Source: Flexivirga endophytica
GTDB taxonomy: Bacteria > Actinomycetota > Actinomycetes > Actinomycetales > Dermatophilaceae
Direction: 5' to 3'
Assembly (NCBI RefSeq): GCF_014640635.1
Contig: NZ_BMHI01000005.1
Location: forward strand, 558,001-622,000
DNA length: 64,000 bases
The translations under genes and the position numbers were made by a program. Positions within the stretch are counted from its first letter, which is position 1; every line of letters starts with the position of its first letter. Of the stretch, positions 48,288 through 56,847 are shown in pieces. Below the pieces are notes generated by a model. That model searched no databases and was not told where the DNA came from. It saw nothing but the letters and a program-made list of their open reading frames with translations.

Positions 48288-49658
48288 ATGACACCTCGCA
48301 GGAGACGGATAGCGGTGCTCGCTGCCGGGGCCGTTGCGATGAGCACGGTGACCGGTTGCGGAGCGGCCGCCGGATGGGGCGGTGGGGGAGGTGGCGGCGG
48401 AAGCCACACGATCAACGTGCTGATGGTGAACAACCCGCAGATGATCGATCTGCAGAAACTCACCGACAAGTACTTCACCAAGAAGACCGGGATCAAGGTC
48501 AACTACACGGTGCTGCCCGAGGACGATCTGCGTGACAAGGCCAGCCAGGAGTTCTCGGCACAGGCGGGCCAGTACGACGTGGCGACGCTGTCCAACTTCG
48601 AGATCCCGATCTACGCCAAGAGCGGCTGGGTCGCTCCGATGAACTCGTATCTGGCCAAGGACCCCGGCTTCGACCAACAGGACATCCTGCCGTCGATGCG
48701 GGCGGCCCTCAGCGTCAAGGGGCAGGTGTATGGCGAGCCGTTCTACGGTGAGTCCTCGTTCCTGATGTACCGCAAGGACGTGCTGGCCGCCAAGGGCATC
48801 AAGATGCCGGCCAAGCCGACCTGGCAGCAGGTCGCCGACATCGCCGCGAAGGTCGACAAGCGCAAGGGGATGCGCGGCATCTGCCTGCGCGGCCAACCCG
48901 GCTGGGGCCAGGTGTTCGCGCCGCTGACCACGGTGGTCAACACCTTCGGCGGCACCTGGTTCACGAAGGACTGGCAGGCCAAGGTCAACGCGCCGGAATT
49001 CAAGAAGGCGACCAACTTCTATGTGAACCTCGTCCGCAAGCACGGCGAATCCGGTGCCGCGCAGGCCGGATTCACCGAGTGCCTCAACGACCTGACCCAG
49101 GGTTCGGTGGCGATGTGGTACGACGCCACGTCGGCTGCCGGGTCGCTGGAAGCCGACGGCAGCCCGGTCAAGGGCAAGATCGGCTACGCCCCGGCGCCGG
49201 TGGTCAAGACCAAGACCTCGGGATGGCTGTACTCATGGGCCTGGTCGATCGAGTCGGCCAGCTCCAAGAAGAGTGACGCCTGGAAGTTCATCTCCTGGGC
49301 AAGTGGCAAGGGCTACGCCAAACAGGCCGCGTCGAAGTTCGGCTGGTCCCAGGTCCCGTCGGGTTTCCGCAGGTCCTTGTATGCCGACCCGCACTACCTC
49401 AAGGTCGCCAGCTCCTTCGCTACGCCGACGCTCAACGCCATCAAGACGGCAGATCCGAACAACCCCGGGGTTCAGCCGCGACCGGTGCCGGGCATCCAAT
49501 TCGTGGACATCCCTGAATTCACCAATCTCGGCACCGAGGTCAGCCAGGACATCAGCTCCGCCATCGCCGGAAAGATGTCGGTGGACAGCGCCCTGAACAA
49601 GGGCCAGCAGCGGGCCGAGGATGTCGCTTCCGACTACCGCAGGAGGGCCGGCAAATGA
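48288..49658 (+). CDS. Polyol-type ABC transporter substrate-binding lipoprotein
   Basis: 456 residues. Signal MTPRRRRIAVLAAGAVAMSTV with lipobox TVTGC (Cys about 24), then a Gly-rich linker. Family-1 binding protein: VLPEDDLRDKASQEFSAQAGQYDVATL in pieces near 80, YGEPFYGESSFLMYRKDV near 150. Closest in character to mannitol/sorbitol (SmoE-like) binders. AGGAGGA precedes the ATG. First gene of an operon ending in a mannitol-type dehydrogenase, supporting a hexitol or pentitol ligand. Confidence 0.88.
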   Translation: MTPRRRRIAVLAAGAVAMSTVTGCGAAAGWGGGGGGGGSHTINVLMVNNPQMIDLQKLTDKYFTKKTGIKVNYTVLPEDDLRDKASQEFSAQAGQYDVATLSNFEIPIYAKSGWVAPMNSYLAKDPGFDQQDILPSMRAALSVKGQVYGEPFYGESSFLMYRKDVLAAKGIKMPAKPTWQQVADIAAKVDKRKGMRGICLRGQPGWGQVFAPLTTVVNTFGGTWFTKDWQAKVNAPEFKKATNFYVNLVRKHGESGAAQAGFTECLNDLTQGSVAMWYDATSAAGSLEADGSPVKGKIGYAPAPVVKTKTSGWLYSWAWSIESASSKKSDAWKFISWASGKGYAKQAASKFGWSQVPSGFRRSLYADPHYLKVASSFATPTLNAIKTADPNNPGVQPRPVPGIQFVDIPEFTNLGTEVSQDISSAIAGKMSVDSALNKGQQRAEDVASDYRRRAGK

Positions 49659-50605
49659 GCAGCGCAGTCGAGAGCCCCACCGCGAAGCCCGCGGCGGAAG
49701 GTCCCAAGAAGCCGAGTAGAGCACTCGCGAAATCTGGTGCCTGGGCGCGTCGGGCGCCGCTGCTGCCCGCGCTCGTCTTCATGATCATCGTCACCCAGAT
49801 CCCGTTCCTGGCGACGCTGTTCATCTCGTTCATGCATTGGAACGCGTACTACCCCGACGATCGCGGCTTCGCCGGGATCGACAACTTCAAATCGGTGCTG
49901 ACCGATGTCGACGCCCGCTCGGCCATCCTGGTCACCATCGGTCTGACCGTCGGGGTCGTGCTGGTCAGCCTGGTGCTCGGCCTGGCGATCGCGCTGTTGC
50001 TGGACCGTAAGTTCCGGGGTCGCGGCGTGGCGCGCACCTTGATGATCACGCCCTTCCTGATCGTGCCGGTCGCCGCGGCGCTGCTGTGGAAGCACGCGCT
50101 CTACAACGCGCAGTACGGTCTGTTCAACGGCGTGCTCAAGTTCGTGCTCGGCGACAACGCGCCGCAACCGGACTGGATCAGCAATCACCCGCTGATCGCG
50201 ATCATCGTCTCGCTCGTCTGGCAGTGGACGCCGTTCATGATGCTGATCCTGTTGGCCGGGTTGCAGAGCCGGCCGATGGACGTCGTGGAGGCGGCGAAGA
50301 TCGACGGCGCCTCGAGCTGGCAGATCTTCACCAACATGACGTTGCCGCACCTGCGCCAGTACATCGAGTTGTCCGGGCTGCTCGGCGCGATCTACATCGT
50401 CCAGAACTTCGACTCGGTCTTCACCATCACGTCGGGCGGCCTCGGTACCGCGAACCTGCCGTACTACATCTACCAAACCTTCTATTCCGCACACGATTAC
50501 GGCACCGCGTCCGCAGCGGGCGTGATCGTGGTGATCGGCACGATCATCATCGCCACCTTCGCGCTGCGCACCGTGCTGAGTCTGTTCCGGGAGGAGACCC
50601 GATAA
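49655..50605 (+). CDS. Polyol-type ABC transporter permease (SmoF/MalF-like)
   Basis: 316 residues, six membrane segments, EAA loop VVEAAKIDGASSWQIFTNMTLPHL near residue 210 (quoted in part). The ATG overlaps the binding-protein stop by four bases (ATGA). No ATPase gene in the operon. Confidence 0.9.
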   Translation: MSSAVESPTAKPAAEGPKKPSRALAKSGAWARRAPLLPALVFMIIVTQIPFLATLFISFMHWNAYYPDDRGFAGIDNFKSVLTDVDARSAILVTIGLTVGVVLVSLVLGLAIALLLDRKFRGRGVARTLMITPFLIVPVAAALLWKHALYNAQYGLFNGVLKFVLGDNAPQPDWISNHPLIAIIVSLVWQWTPFMMLILLAGLQSRPMDVVEAAKIDGASSWQIFTNMTLPHLRQYIELSGLLGAIYIVQNFDSVFTITSGGLGTANLPYYIYQTFYSAHDYGTASAAGVIVVIGTIIIATFALRTVLSLFREETR

Positions 50606-50606
50606 A

Positions 50607-51473
50607 ATGACTACTGTGAAAGAGGCCCAGGCAGGGCCTCAGATGCGAGCCGCAGGCGGAAAGAAGAAGCGCGCCGGAGTGCTGTTGACCGGAGCGACCT
50701 GGATCATCTCCGTCCTGTTCGTCTTCCCCGTCGTATGGATGATCTGGACGTCGTTCCACTCCGAGACCGACGCCGCGAGCAACCCGCCGAAGGTGTTGTC
50801 GTCATTCAGTGTCCAGGGATACAAGTCGTTCTTCGGTAGCGATCCATGGCCGACGATCCTCAACTCGCTCACCGCGAGCGTCGTCAGCACGTTGCTGGTG
50901 CTGTGCCTCGCACTGCCGGCGGCATACGCCCTGTCGATCCGGCCGGTGAAGCGCTGGAGCGACGTGTTGTTCTTCTTCCTGTCGACCAAGTTCATGCCGG
51001 TCGTGGCGGCGCTGTTGCCGGTCTACCTGTTCGCCGAGAAGGTGCACTTCCTGGACAACATCTGGCTGCTGGTCATCCTCTACACGTCGATGAACCTGCC
51101 GATCGCGGTGTGGATGCTGCGTTCGTTCCTGGCGGAGATCCCCGCGGAGATGCTGGAAGCCGCACAGGTCGACGGTGCCGGGTTACTCCGCACGCTGCGC
51201 GAGATCATCGCGCCGGTCATCATGCCGGGTATCGCATCGGCGGCGCTGATCTGCTTCATCTTCAGCTGGAACGAACTGCTCTTCGCCCGGGTGCTGACCG
51301 GCACTCGCGCCGAGACCGCGCCGGTCTTCCTGACCGGCTTCGTGACCAGCCAAGGTCTGTTCCTCGCACAGGTCTGTGCCGCGTCGTTCGTGGTGTCGCT
51401 GCCGGTGCTTGCCGCCGGATTCGCGGCGCAGGACAAGCTGGTCCAAGGTCTGTCCATGGGCGCGGTACGGTGA
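50607..51473 (+). CDS. Polyol-type ABC transporter permease (SmoG/MalG-like)
   Basis: 288 residues, six membrane segments, EAA loop MLEAAQVDGAGLLRTLREII near residue 180. It begins one base after the first permease's stop. It overlaps the dehydrogenase GTG. As with the xylose importer, the ATP-binding subunit must come from another locus. Confidence 0.9.
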   Translation: MTTVKEAQAGPQMRAAGGKKKRAGVLLTGATWIISVLFVFPVVWMIWTSFHSETDAASNPPKVLSSFSVQGYKSFFGSDPWPTILNSLTASVVSTLLVLCLALPAAYALSIRPVKRWSDVLFFFLSTKFMPVVAALLPVYLFAEKVHFLDNIWLLVILYTSMNLPIAVWMLRSFLAEIPAEMLEAAQVDGAGLLRTLREIIAPVIMPGIASAALICFIFSWNELLFARVLTGTRAETAPVFLTGFVTSQGLFLAQVCAASFVVSLPVLAAGFAAQDKLVQGLSMGAVR

Positions 51474-52966
51474 CCGGGATGGCGACGAAACTATCTGCAA
51501 CCACAGTCAATTCACTCGACTCGCGAGTGGCCGTGCCGTCATACGACCGATCGGCGTTGACCACCGGGATAGTGCACCTGGGTGTCGGTGGCTTCCACCG
51601 CGCGCATCAGGCGATGTATGTCGACACCCTGCTGTCCGAGGGTGCAGCCTGCGACTGGGCGTTCACCGGAGTCGGCGTGCTGCCGAAGGACGACCGGATC
51701 GTCGAGGTGCTCAACGCGCAGGACGGTCTCTACACCCTGGTGGTCAAGCACCCGGACGGTCACCTCGAGCCACGGGTGATCGGCTCGATCCGGCGACTGC
51801 TGCACGCCCCGAGTGAGCCGGACGCGGTGCTGGAGGCGATGTGCGACCCGGCAACTCGCATCGTGTCGCTCACCATCACCGAGGGCAGCTATCTGGTCGA
51901 TCAGGTGACCGGCGAGTTCGACCCGCATCACCCGTCGATCCAGCCGGATCTCATCGAGAACGCCGTGCCGGCAACGGCATTCGGCTTCATCGTCGAAGCG
52001 TTGCGTCGGCGTCGCGAGGCCGGTGTCGCACCGTTCACCGTGATGACGTGCGACAACCTGCCCGGCAACGGCGATGTGGCACGTGGCACGATCACCGCCT
52101 TCGCGAGGCTGAAGAGTCCCGAGTTGGGGGACTGGATTGCCGCCAACGTGTCGTTCCCCAACTGCATGGTCGACCGGATCACGCCGGTGACCACCGAGGA
52201 CGACATCCATCGGCTGGCCGACGAGTTCGGCATCGACGACGGGTGGCCGGTGGTCACCGAGCCGTTCACCCAGTGGGTGCTCGAGGACGAATTCCCCACG
52301 GGCAGACCGCCGTTGGACGACGCGGGCGTGCAAGTCGTCCCCGATGTCATGCCGTATGAGCTGATGAAACTGCGGCTGCTCAACGCGAGCCACCAGGCGC
52401 TGTGCTACCTGGGTTACCTGTCGGGCTACCGCTACGCGCACGAGGTCGCGCAGGACCAGGAGTTCGCTCGGTTCCTGCTGGGCTACATGAAGCACGAGGG
52501 CGAGCCGACGCTGCCCGAGGTGCCCGGCGTGGACCTGACGGCTTACGAGCACGAGCTCGTCGCGCGGTTCGCCAACCCCGAGATCCGCGACACGCTCGCC
52601 AGGCTGTGCGCCGAGAGCAGCGACCGGATCCCGAAGTGGCTGGTCCCGGTCATCCGTGACGACCTCGCCGCGGACCGGCCGGTCGAGCGGGCGGCGCTCG
52701 TCGTCGCAGCCTGGGCGCGGTATGCCGAGGGCGTCGACGAACAGGGCGAGCCGATCGACATCGTGGATCACCGCAAGGAGCAGGTGATGGCGGCTGCTGC
52801 GAAGCAGAGTGATGACCGGCTCGCGTTCATCCGTGACCCGAGCCTCTTCGGTGACCTCGCGGAGCAGGAGGCGTTCACCGCGCCATACGTCGCTGCGCTG
52901 GAGTCGCTGCACGACAAGGGCGCCGCCGCCACGCTCCGGGAGCTGATAAGCCGCCTCGGCGACTGA
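51470..52966 (+). CDS. Mannitol 2-dehydrogenase-like long-chain polyol dehydrogenase
   Basis: 498 residues. N-terminal Rossmann region begins GIVHLGVGGFHRAHQAMYVD; the polyol dehydrogenase catalytic signature is MKLRLLNASHQ near residue 302-312 (Lys, Asn, His). Oxidises mannitol to fructose, or arabitol to xylulose, with NAD. GTG 51470 overlaps the permease stop (GTGA); ATG 51479 is an alternative. No fructokinase follows; the xylulokinase at 58615 would fit an arabitol route. The stop is followed by repeat copy 2. Confidence 0.9.
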   Translation: MTGMATKLSATTVNSLDSRVAVPSYDRSALTTGIVHLGVGGFHRAHQAMYVDTLLSEGAACDWAFTGVGVLPKDDRIVEVLNAQDGLYTLVVKHPDGHLEPRVIGSIRRLLHAPSEPDAVLEAMCDPATRIVSLTITEGSYLVDQVTGEFDPHHPSIQPDLIENAVPATAFGFIVEALRRRREAGVAPFTVMTCDNLPGNGDVARGTITAFARLKSPELGDWIAANVSFPNCMVDRITPVTTEDDIHRLADEFGIDDGWPVVTEPFTQWVLEDEFPTGRPPLDDAGVQVVPDVMPYELMKLRLLNASHQALCYLGYLSGYRYAHEVAQDQEFARFLLGYMKHEGEPTLPEVPGVDLTAYEHELVARFANPEIRDTLARLCAESSDRIPKWLVPVIRDDLAADRPVERAALVVAAWARYAEGVDEQGEPIDIVDHRKEQVMAAAAKQSDDRLAFIRDPSLFGDLAEQEAFTAPYVAALESLHDKGAAATLRELISRLGD

Positions 52967-52988
52967 CCCTTCCGCGCACACCTCCTCG

Positions 52989-53082
52989 TCGAGAGGCTCA
53001 CAAACGACTCGAGGGGCTCAGAAATTTCGGCCGTTCACCGGTGATTTTCTGAGCCTCTCGACGTCTGTCTGAGCCTCTCGGC
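52989..53082. repeat. Nested inverted repeat, copy 2
   Basis: About 94 bp. TCGAGAGGCTCAC and TCGAGGGGCTCAGAAA on the left are mirrored by TTTTCTGAGCCTCTCGA and CTGAGCCTCTCGGCG on the right. It lies at the 3' end of the polyol dehydrogenase and runs into the 3' end of the convergent DUF559 gene, whose last 15 codons and stop are inside it. Likely a bidirectional terminator. Confidence 0.88.
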
Positions 53083-54138
53083 GGGGAAGGCTCGCGGCGG
53101 CAGCGGGCCGTCCGGGACGGGCCAGCCGCCGTCGAGCACCGGCCGCACTCCGTGTGCGCCCAGCACTCCGTGCAGTGCCCCGTGGGGCAATCCTTCGCTC
53201 CAGTCCCAGCGGGCGATGTCCTCCACCTCATGGTGTCGGCGCAATCGCTGCTCTCGCTTCTTCTCCTGCAACAGGGCGTCGACCGCGCTTTCGCCCGAAT
53301 CATCTTCTGGGAAAGTGTATTTCAGGTCGCCATCGGACTCTCCGACGAGCCCAAGCGCTGGCCAGTAGAAGTCGGTGCGGCCGATGAAGCCCGCGCCATC
53401 GAAGAACTTCTTCTGCAACTCGGGCATCGGCAGACCGCACTGGAACATCCGTGTGCGACTCAAGGATTCGAGCGGGGATTCGGCACGCTCGTCGGCAAGG
53501 TGTATGGCGAGTTGCGCCATACGTCTGCCACGTCTGCCCCTGGGAACCTTGGCGAGTTCGCCGAGAAGCGCCTCACGGGAGGTCAACGACCGATGTAGTG
53601 CGTCGTCGCACACGGAAACTCCGGACTCGAGCAAGGCGTGCCGCGCGTCGTCGACGACGGTGCGTTCGTATGGCGTGACCAGCAGTCCACCGATGTCGAC
53701 CGCCTCTGTCGGCAACGACGTTCGACGGCGACGGACGTTCGGCGTGCGACCGCGGGTGCCGGGGCGGACGACATACTCGACCCGGCGTGATCGTGCGCCG
53801 ATCGAGGGAAGTTGCCACACGGCGCAGCTGGTGTCGTTCGAGAACACGAGTTCGTGATCAGTGGCGTCCCGCACGGCCCACGCCATAATGATGAGCAAGT
53901 CCTCCGCACTGAGGTCGCCGATGGCGGTTCCGTAGGCGTTGCGACGCAGTTTTGTGATGGAGGGCGTGCCGTCAACGGGTGACAGTCCGAACGCCGTCAG
54001 GCGACGTGCCGACGTCGACCGCACGAGTGCACCAAGCCCGGCAACGTGCTCGGCTCGTGCGCGCATGTGCGACTCCAGTGCCTTCGACACGGGGTACGGC
54101 TCGTTCGGTGCCACGCTCATGACGAGTGAGCGTCGCAT
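53035..54138 (-). CDS. Second AbiEi-like / DUF559 endonuclease-fold protein
   Basis: 367 residues. Overall plan as in the protein at 29-976: N-terminal region with ITKLRRNAYGTAIGDLSAEDLLIIMAWAVRD in pieces, a middle VRPGTRGRTPNVRRRR segment, and a C-terminal nuclease-fold part with FIGRTDFYWPALGLVGESDGDLKY (in pieces), where acidic residues match DUF559/VSR spacing. No toxin partner beside it. Bracketed by repeat copies 2 and 3; its C-terminus (RLRQTSRGSENHR) is translated from copy 2. ATG 54138 or 54120. Function unknown. Confidence 0.75.
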   Translation of the reverse strand: MRRSLVMSVAPNEPYPVSKALESHMRARAEHVAGLGALVRSTSARRLTAFGLSPVDGTPSITKLRRNAYGTAIGDLSAEDLLIIMAWAVRDATDHELVFSNDTSCAVWQLPSIGARSRRVEYVVRPGTRGRTPNVRRRRTSLPTEAVDIGGLLVTPYERTVVDDARHALLESGVSVCDDALHRSLTSREALLGELAKVPRGRRGRRMAQLAIHLADERAESPLESLSRTRMFQCGLPMPELQKKFFDGAGFIGRTDFYWPALGLVGESDGDLKYTFPEDDSGESAVDALLQEKKREQRLRRHHEVEDIARWDWSEGLPHGALHGVLGAHGVRPVLDGGWPVPDGPLPPRAFPAERLRQTSRGSENHR

Positions 54139-54200
54139 CCACGCGCCGGCGCCCGCAAAAGTTTTCCACAGCCTTGCACCTGACCACTTCCGACACCTTC

Positions 54201-54294
54201 GCCGAGAGGCTCACCACACGCTCGAGAGGCTCAGAAAAGTGACCGCTTCGACGCGAATTTTCTGAGCCTCTCGAGGCCGTTGTGAGCCTGTCGG
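54201..54294. repeat. Nested inverted repeat, copy 3
   Basis: About 94 bp. GCCGAGAGGCTCACC and CTCGAGAGGCTCAGAAAA on the left are mirrored by TTTTCTGAGCCTCTCGAG and GTGAGCCTGTCGGC on the right. It lies between the efeB stop (54329) and the start of the DUF559 gene (54138), both minus strand, so here it would end the efe transcript. Confidence 0.88.
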
Positions 54295-54328
54295 CGAAGG
54301 GGCCGCTCTGCCGGATTCGGTGAGGAGG

Positions 54329-55600
54329 CTAGGTGAAGAGCTGCTCGCCGATGTAGTGACCCGTCTTGGGCGACGGCGGTATGGCGAAAAGACCCGAGCC
54401 GACGTGCTTGACGTATTCGTTCAGCAGATCAGCGGCGCCGAGCTTGCGCTGCAACTGCACGAAGTGCGCCGGGTCGTTCTGATAGCAGACGAACAGCAGC
54501 CCGGCGTCGAGCTGCCCGAATTCGTTGATGCCGTCGGTGTAGTTGTACCCGCGGCGGAGGATCTTGATGCCGCCGTTGTTCTCATGTGCGGCCAGGGCGA
54601 TGTGCGACGTCGGGGCGATGATCGCCTCGCCGTCCTTGCCCTTGGCGGCGAAGCGCGGGGTGTCGTGCTCGACAGACCCGCTCAACGGCTCGCCGTGCGT
54701 CTTGCCACGCCCGAAGATGTGCTCCTGGTCGCTGACCCGGTCGGCGTCCCAGGTCTCGATGTTCATCTCGATCTTGCGCACCACCTGGTAGGTGCCACCG
54801 GTCATCCAGTCGGCGTCCTTCAACCAGACGTACTTGTCGAAGTCGGCGCCGGTGCTGATGTTGCGGGTGCCGTCCTTGAATCCGAAGAGGTTCCGCGGCG
54901 TCTGCTGACCTTTGCCGGCCGACGCGCGGCCGAATCCCATTACGGTCCAACGGGTTTGGACGGTGTCTCGCGCCATGCGGGCCAAGTTTCGGATGGCGTG
55001 ATAACACACCTGCGGGTCATCCGCGCAGACCTGCACCGACAGGTCGCCGTCACTGGTCTCGGGGGTGAGGTTGTCACTGGGCAGCTTGGGCAGCCGACGC
55101 AGCAGCGCCGGTCGCTTGTCCGCCAGGCCGAACCGGTCGTCGAAGATCGACGGGCCCAGACCGATGGTGACCGTGAGGCTGGCAGCATCCAGGCCGAGAG
55201 CTTCGCCGGTGTCCTGGCCGACGCCGGCGTCCGACGACGGCTGGACCTGACCGATCGGCTCGGCGCGCATCAGTTGGGCGCTGGCGGCGGTCCACCGGGC
55301 GAGCAGCGACTGCAGGTCCGTTCGCAACGATCCGTCGACCAGATCGAAAGTCATGAAGATGGAATACCGCTGCGGAGGCGTCCGGATCCCGGCGGGCTCG
55401 GCTTGGTCGTAGAACGGATACTGCGTGGTCAGGTCGATGGCGTCCTTGTCGGCGGCGTCCGCCGGATGCGAACGCGAGGCGTCCATGCCCCAGGACGCGC
55501 CCACCGCGAGCGCGCCCACAGTCGCTCCACCGACGGCTCCCTGGAAGAGCCGTCGGCGCGGCAGACTATGACCTCTGGTCTCGGGTTGTTCGTTGTTCAA
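54329..55600 (-). CDS. efeB: EfeB deferrochelatase / DyP-type peroxidase
   Basis: 423 residues from a TTG overlapping the efeO TGA; the longer frame from 55705 lies inside efeO. Twin-arginine signal RRRLFQGAVGGATVGALAVG, so it is exported folded with haem. DyP signature GFKDG in FGFKDGTRN near residue 236, with the proximal His further on (VEHDTPRFAAKG region and later). Third gene of efeUOB, taking iron from haem or oxidising ferrous iron for the importer. Confidence 0.93.
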   Translation of the reverse strand: MNNEQPETRGHSLPRRRLFQGAVGGATVGALAVGASWGMDASRSHPADAADKDAIDLTTQYPFYDQAEPAGIRTPPQRYSIFMTFDLVDGSLRTDLQSLLARWTAASAQLMRAEPIGQVQPSSDAGVGQDTGEALGLDAASLTVTIGLGPSIFDDRFGLADKRPALLRRLPKLPSDNLTPETSDGDLSVQVCADDPQVCYHAIRNLARMARDTVQTRWTVMGFGRASAGKGQQTPRNLFGFKDGTRNISTGADFDKYVWLKDADWMTGGTYQVVRKIEMNIETWDADRVSDQEHIFGRGKTHGEPLSGSVEHDTPRFAAKGKDGEAIIAPTSHIALAAHENNGGIKILRRGYNYTDGINEFGQLDAGLLFVCYQNDPAHFVQLQRKLGAADLLNEYVKHVGSGLFAIPPSPKTGHYIGEQLFT

Positions 55601-56847
55601 CCTGCGGTCGCCACCTTCTGCGCGATCTGCGACAGCGGGTCCTGCAACGCCTGGACCTTCTTGCTGAGCTTGGCGGCGTCGGTCTTGCGCAGTTGCGCCG
55701 TCCACGGCTTGAAACCGCCCAGCGAGGCGCCGTCGCGGTAAGGGGTCAGGCCGTTGGTCACATTGGTGAACTGCTTGCTCACCCGTGCGGTCAGCGCCGG
55801 GTCGATCTTCTGCAGACCGGGCTTGAGGAACGCGAACGCCTGCTGGGCGCCCTCAACGTTGGAGGCGAAGTCGGACAGGTCGGTGTGGCTGTACTTCTCC
55901 TCCTCGCCCTTGATCTTGTTGGTCTGCACCTCTTCGAGCAGGCTGGCTGCGCCATTGGCCAGGTCCTCGGGCTTGTAGGTGACGCCCTTGACCAACTTGG
56001 CGAGCTTGCCGACGTTGGTGTGCAGTTCCTTCGCGTACTTCTTGGTCTGAGGAGTGATCTTGCCGCCCTGCCAGAGGTCCTTCTCGACCGCGTGGAAGCC
56101 GTGCCAGCCGACCTTGGGGTCGAGGTTGGACTGCCTCATGTCGATCAGGTAGTCGAGGTTGCCCGCGTTGTCCCCGGGCTTGAAGCCGGGCAGGACGAAT
56201 CCGCCGACATCGGACTCGATCTTCTCGTAGAACGGGCGCGCGCCGGCATACGCCTTCTTGGCCGCGGCGACGTCGCCCTTGTCGACCGCCGCCTTCAGTT
56301 TCCCGATCGCGGTGACCATGTCGGCGGCGTTCTGGTTGACGAACTTCGCGTAGCCCTTGGTTCCTTCGGCCAGCACCGTGGCGGTGGAGCCGGAAGCTGC
56401 TGCGGCCGCCTTGCCGGTCACCGTGAACGGAACGTTCTCCTTGTCGGCGCCGGGGCAGTAGAGCTGGTATTTGCCGCCCGAGAGCGTGGCCGTGAACTTC
56501 ACCGGGGCGAGGCCCGGCGCGAGGTTCTCCTTCTCGCCGAGGATGCGCTGATCGCTCTGCAACTCGATCTCGGTGATGGCGGTCGCGTCCTTGTTGGTGA
56601 TGGTGAAGGTGACCGGACCGGCCGGTGCGGACGCGTGGTCGAGCTCGCAGCCGCCGGCGCTGGTCAACGTCACGCCGACCTGCGCCGCGCCACCGGACAC
56701 CTTCGCTGCCGCGTTGCTCGCGGAGCTGCCGCCGGATGCCCTGTTCGCGGATCCGCCGGAGGACGACGACCCGCAGGCGGTGAGCGCCAGAGCGACCGCG
56801 ACGGCGGCGCCGGGTACGGCTGCGAGACGGACAGTGGACTTAGGCAT
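55597..56847 (-). CDS. efeO: EfeO iron-uptake lipoprotein (cupredoxin plus M75 domain)
   Basis: 416 residues. Signal with lipobox LALTAC, a Ser/Gly/Ala linker, a cupredoxin-like domain at about 50-140 with Cys and His/Glu ligands (GGCELDHAS; YQLYCPG), and a peptidase-M75-like domain with the family motif GWHGFHAVEKDLW near residue 250. Delivers iron to EfeU. ATG at 56847 overlaps the efeU stop by 8 bp; the longer frame is inside efeU. Confidence 0.93.
   Translation of the reverse strand: MPKSTVRLAAVPGAAVAVALALTACGSSSSGGSANRASGGSSASNAAAKVSGGAAQVGVTLTSAGGCELDHASAPAGPVTFTITNKDATAITEIELQSDQRILGEKENLAPGLAPVKFTATLSGGKYQLYCPGADKENVPFTVTGKAAAAASGSTATVLAEGTKGYAKFVNQNAADMVTAIGKLKAAVDKGDVAAAKKAYAGARPFYEKIESDVGGFVLPGFKPGDNAGNLDYLIDMRQSNLDPKVGWHGFHAVEKDLWQGGKITPQTKKYAKELHTNVGKLAKLVKGVTYKPEDLANGAASLLEEVQTNKIKGEEEKYSHTDLSDFASNVEGAQQAFAFLKPGLQKIDPALTARVSKQFTNVTNGLTPYRDGASLGGFKPWTAQLRKTDAAKLSKKVQALQDPLSQIAQKVATAG

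Noticed and set aside
53101-54300. CRISPR-like array suggested by repeated GAGGCTCA blocks
   Set aside because: The repeats are paired as inverted arms in three isolated units, not regularly spaced direct repeats with spacers, and there are no cas genes.
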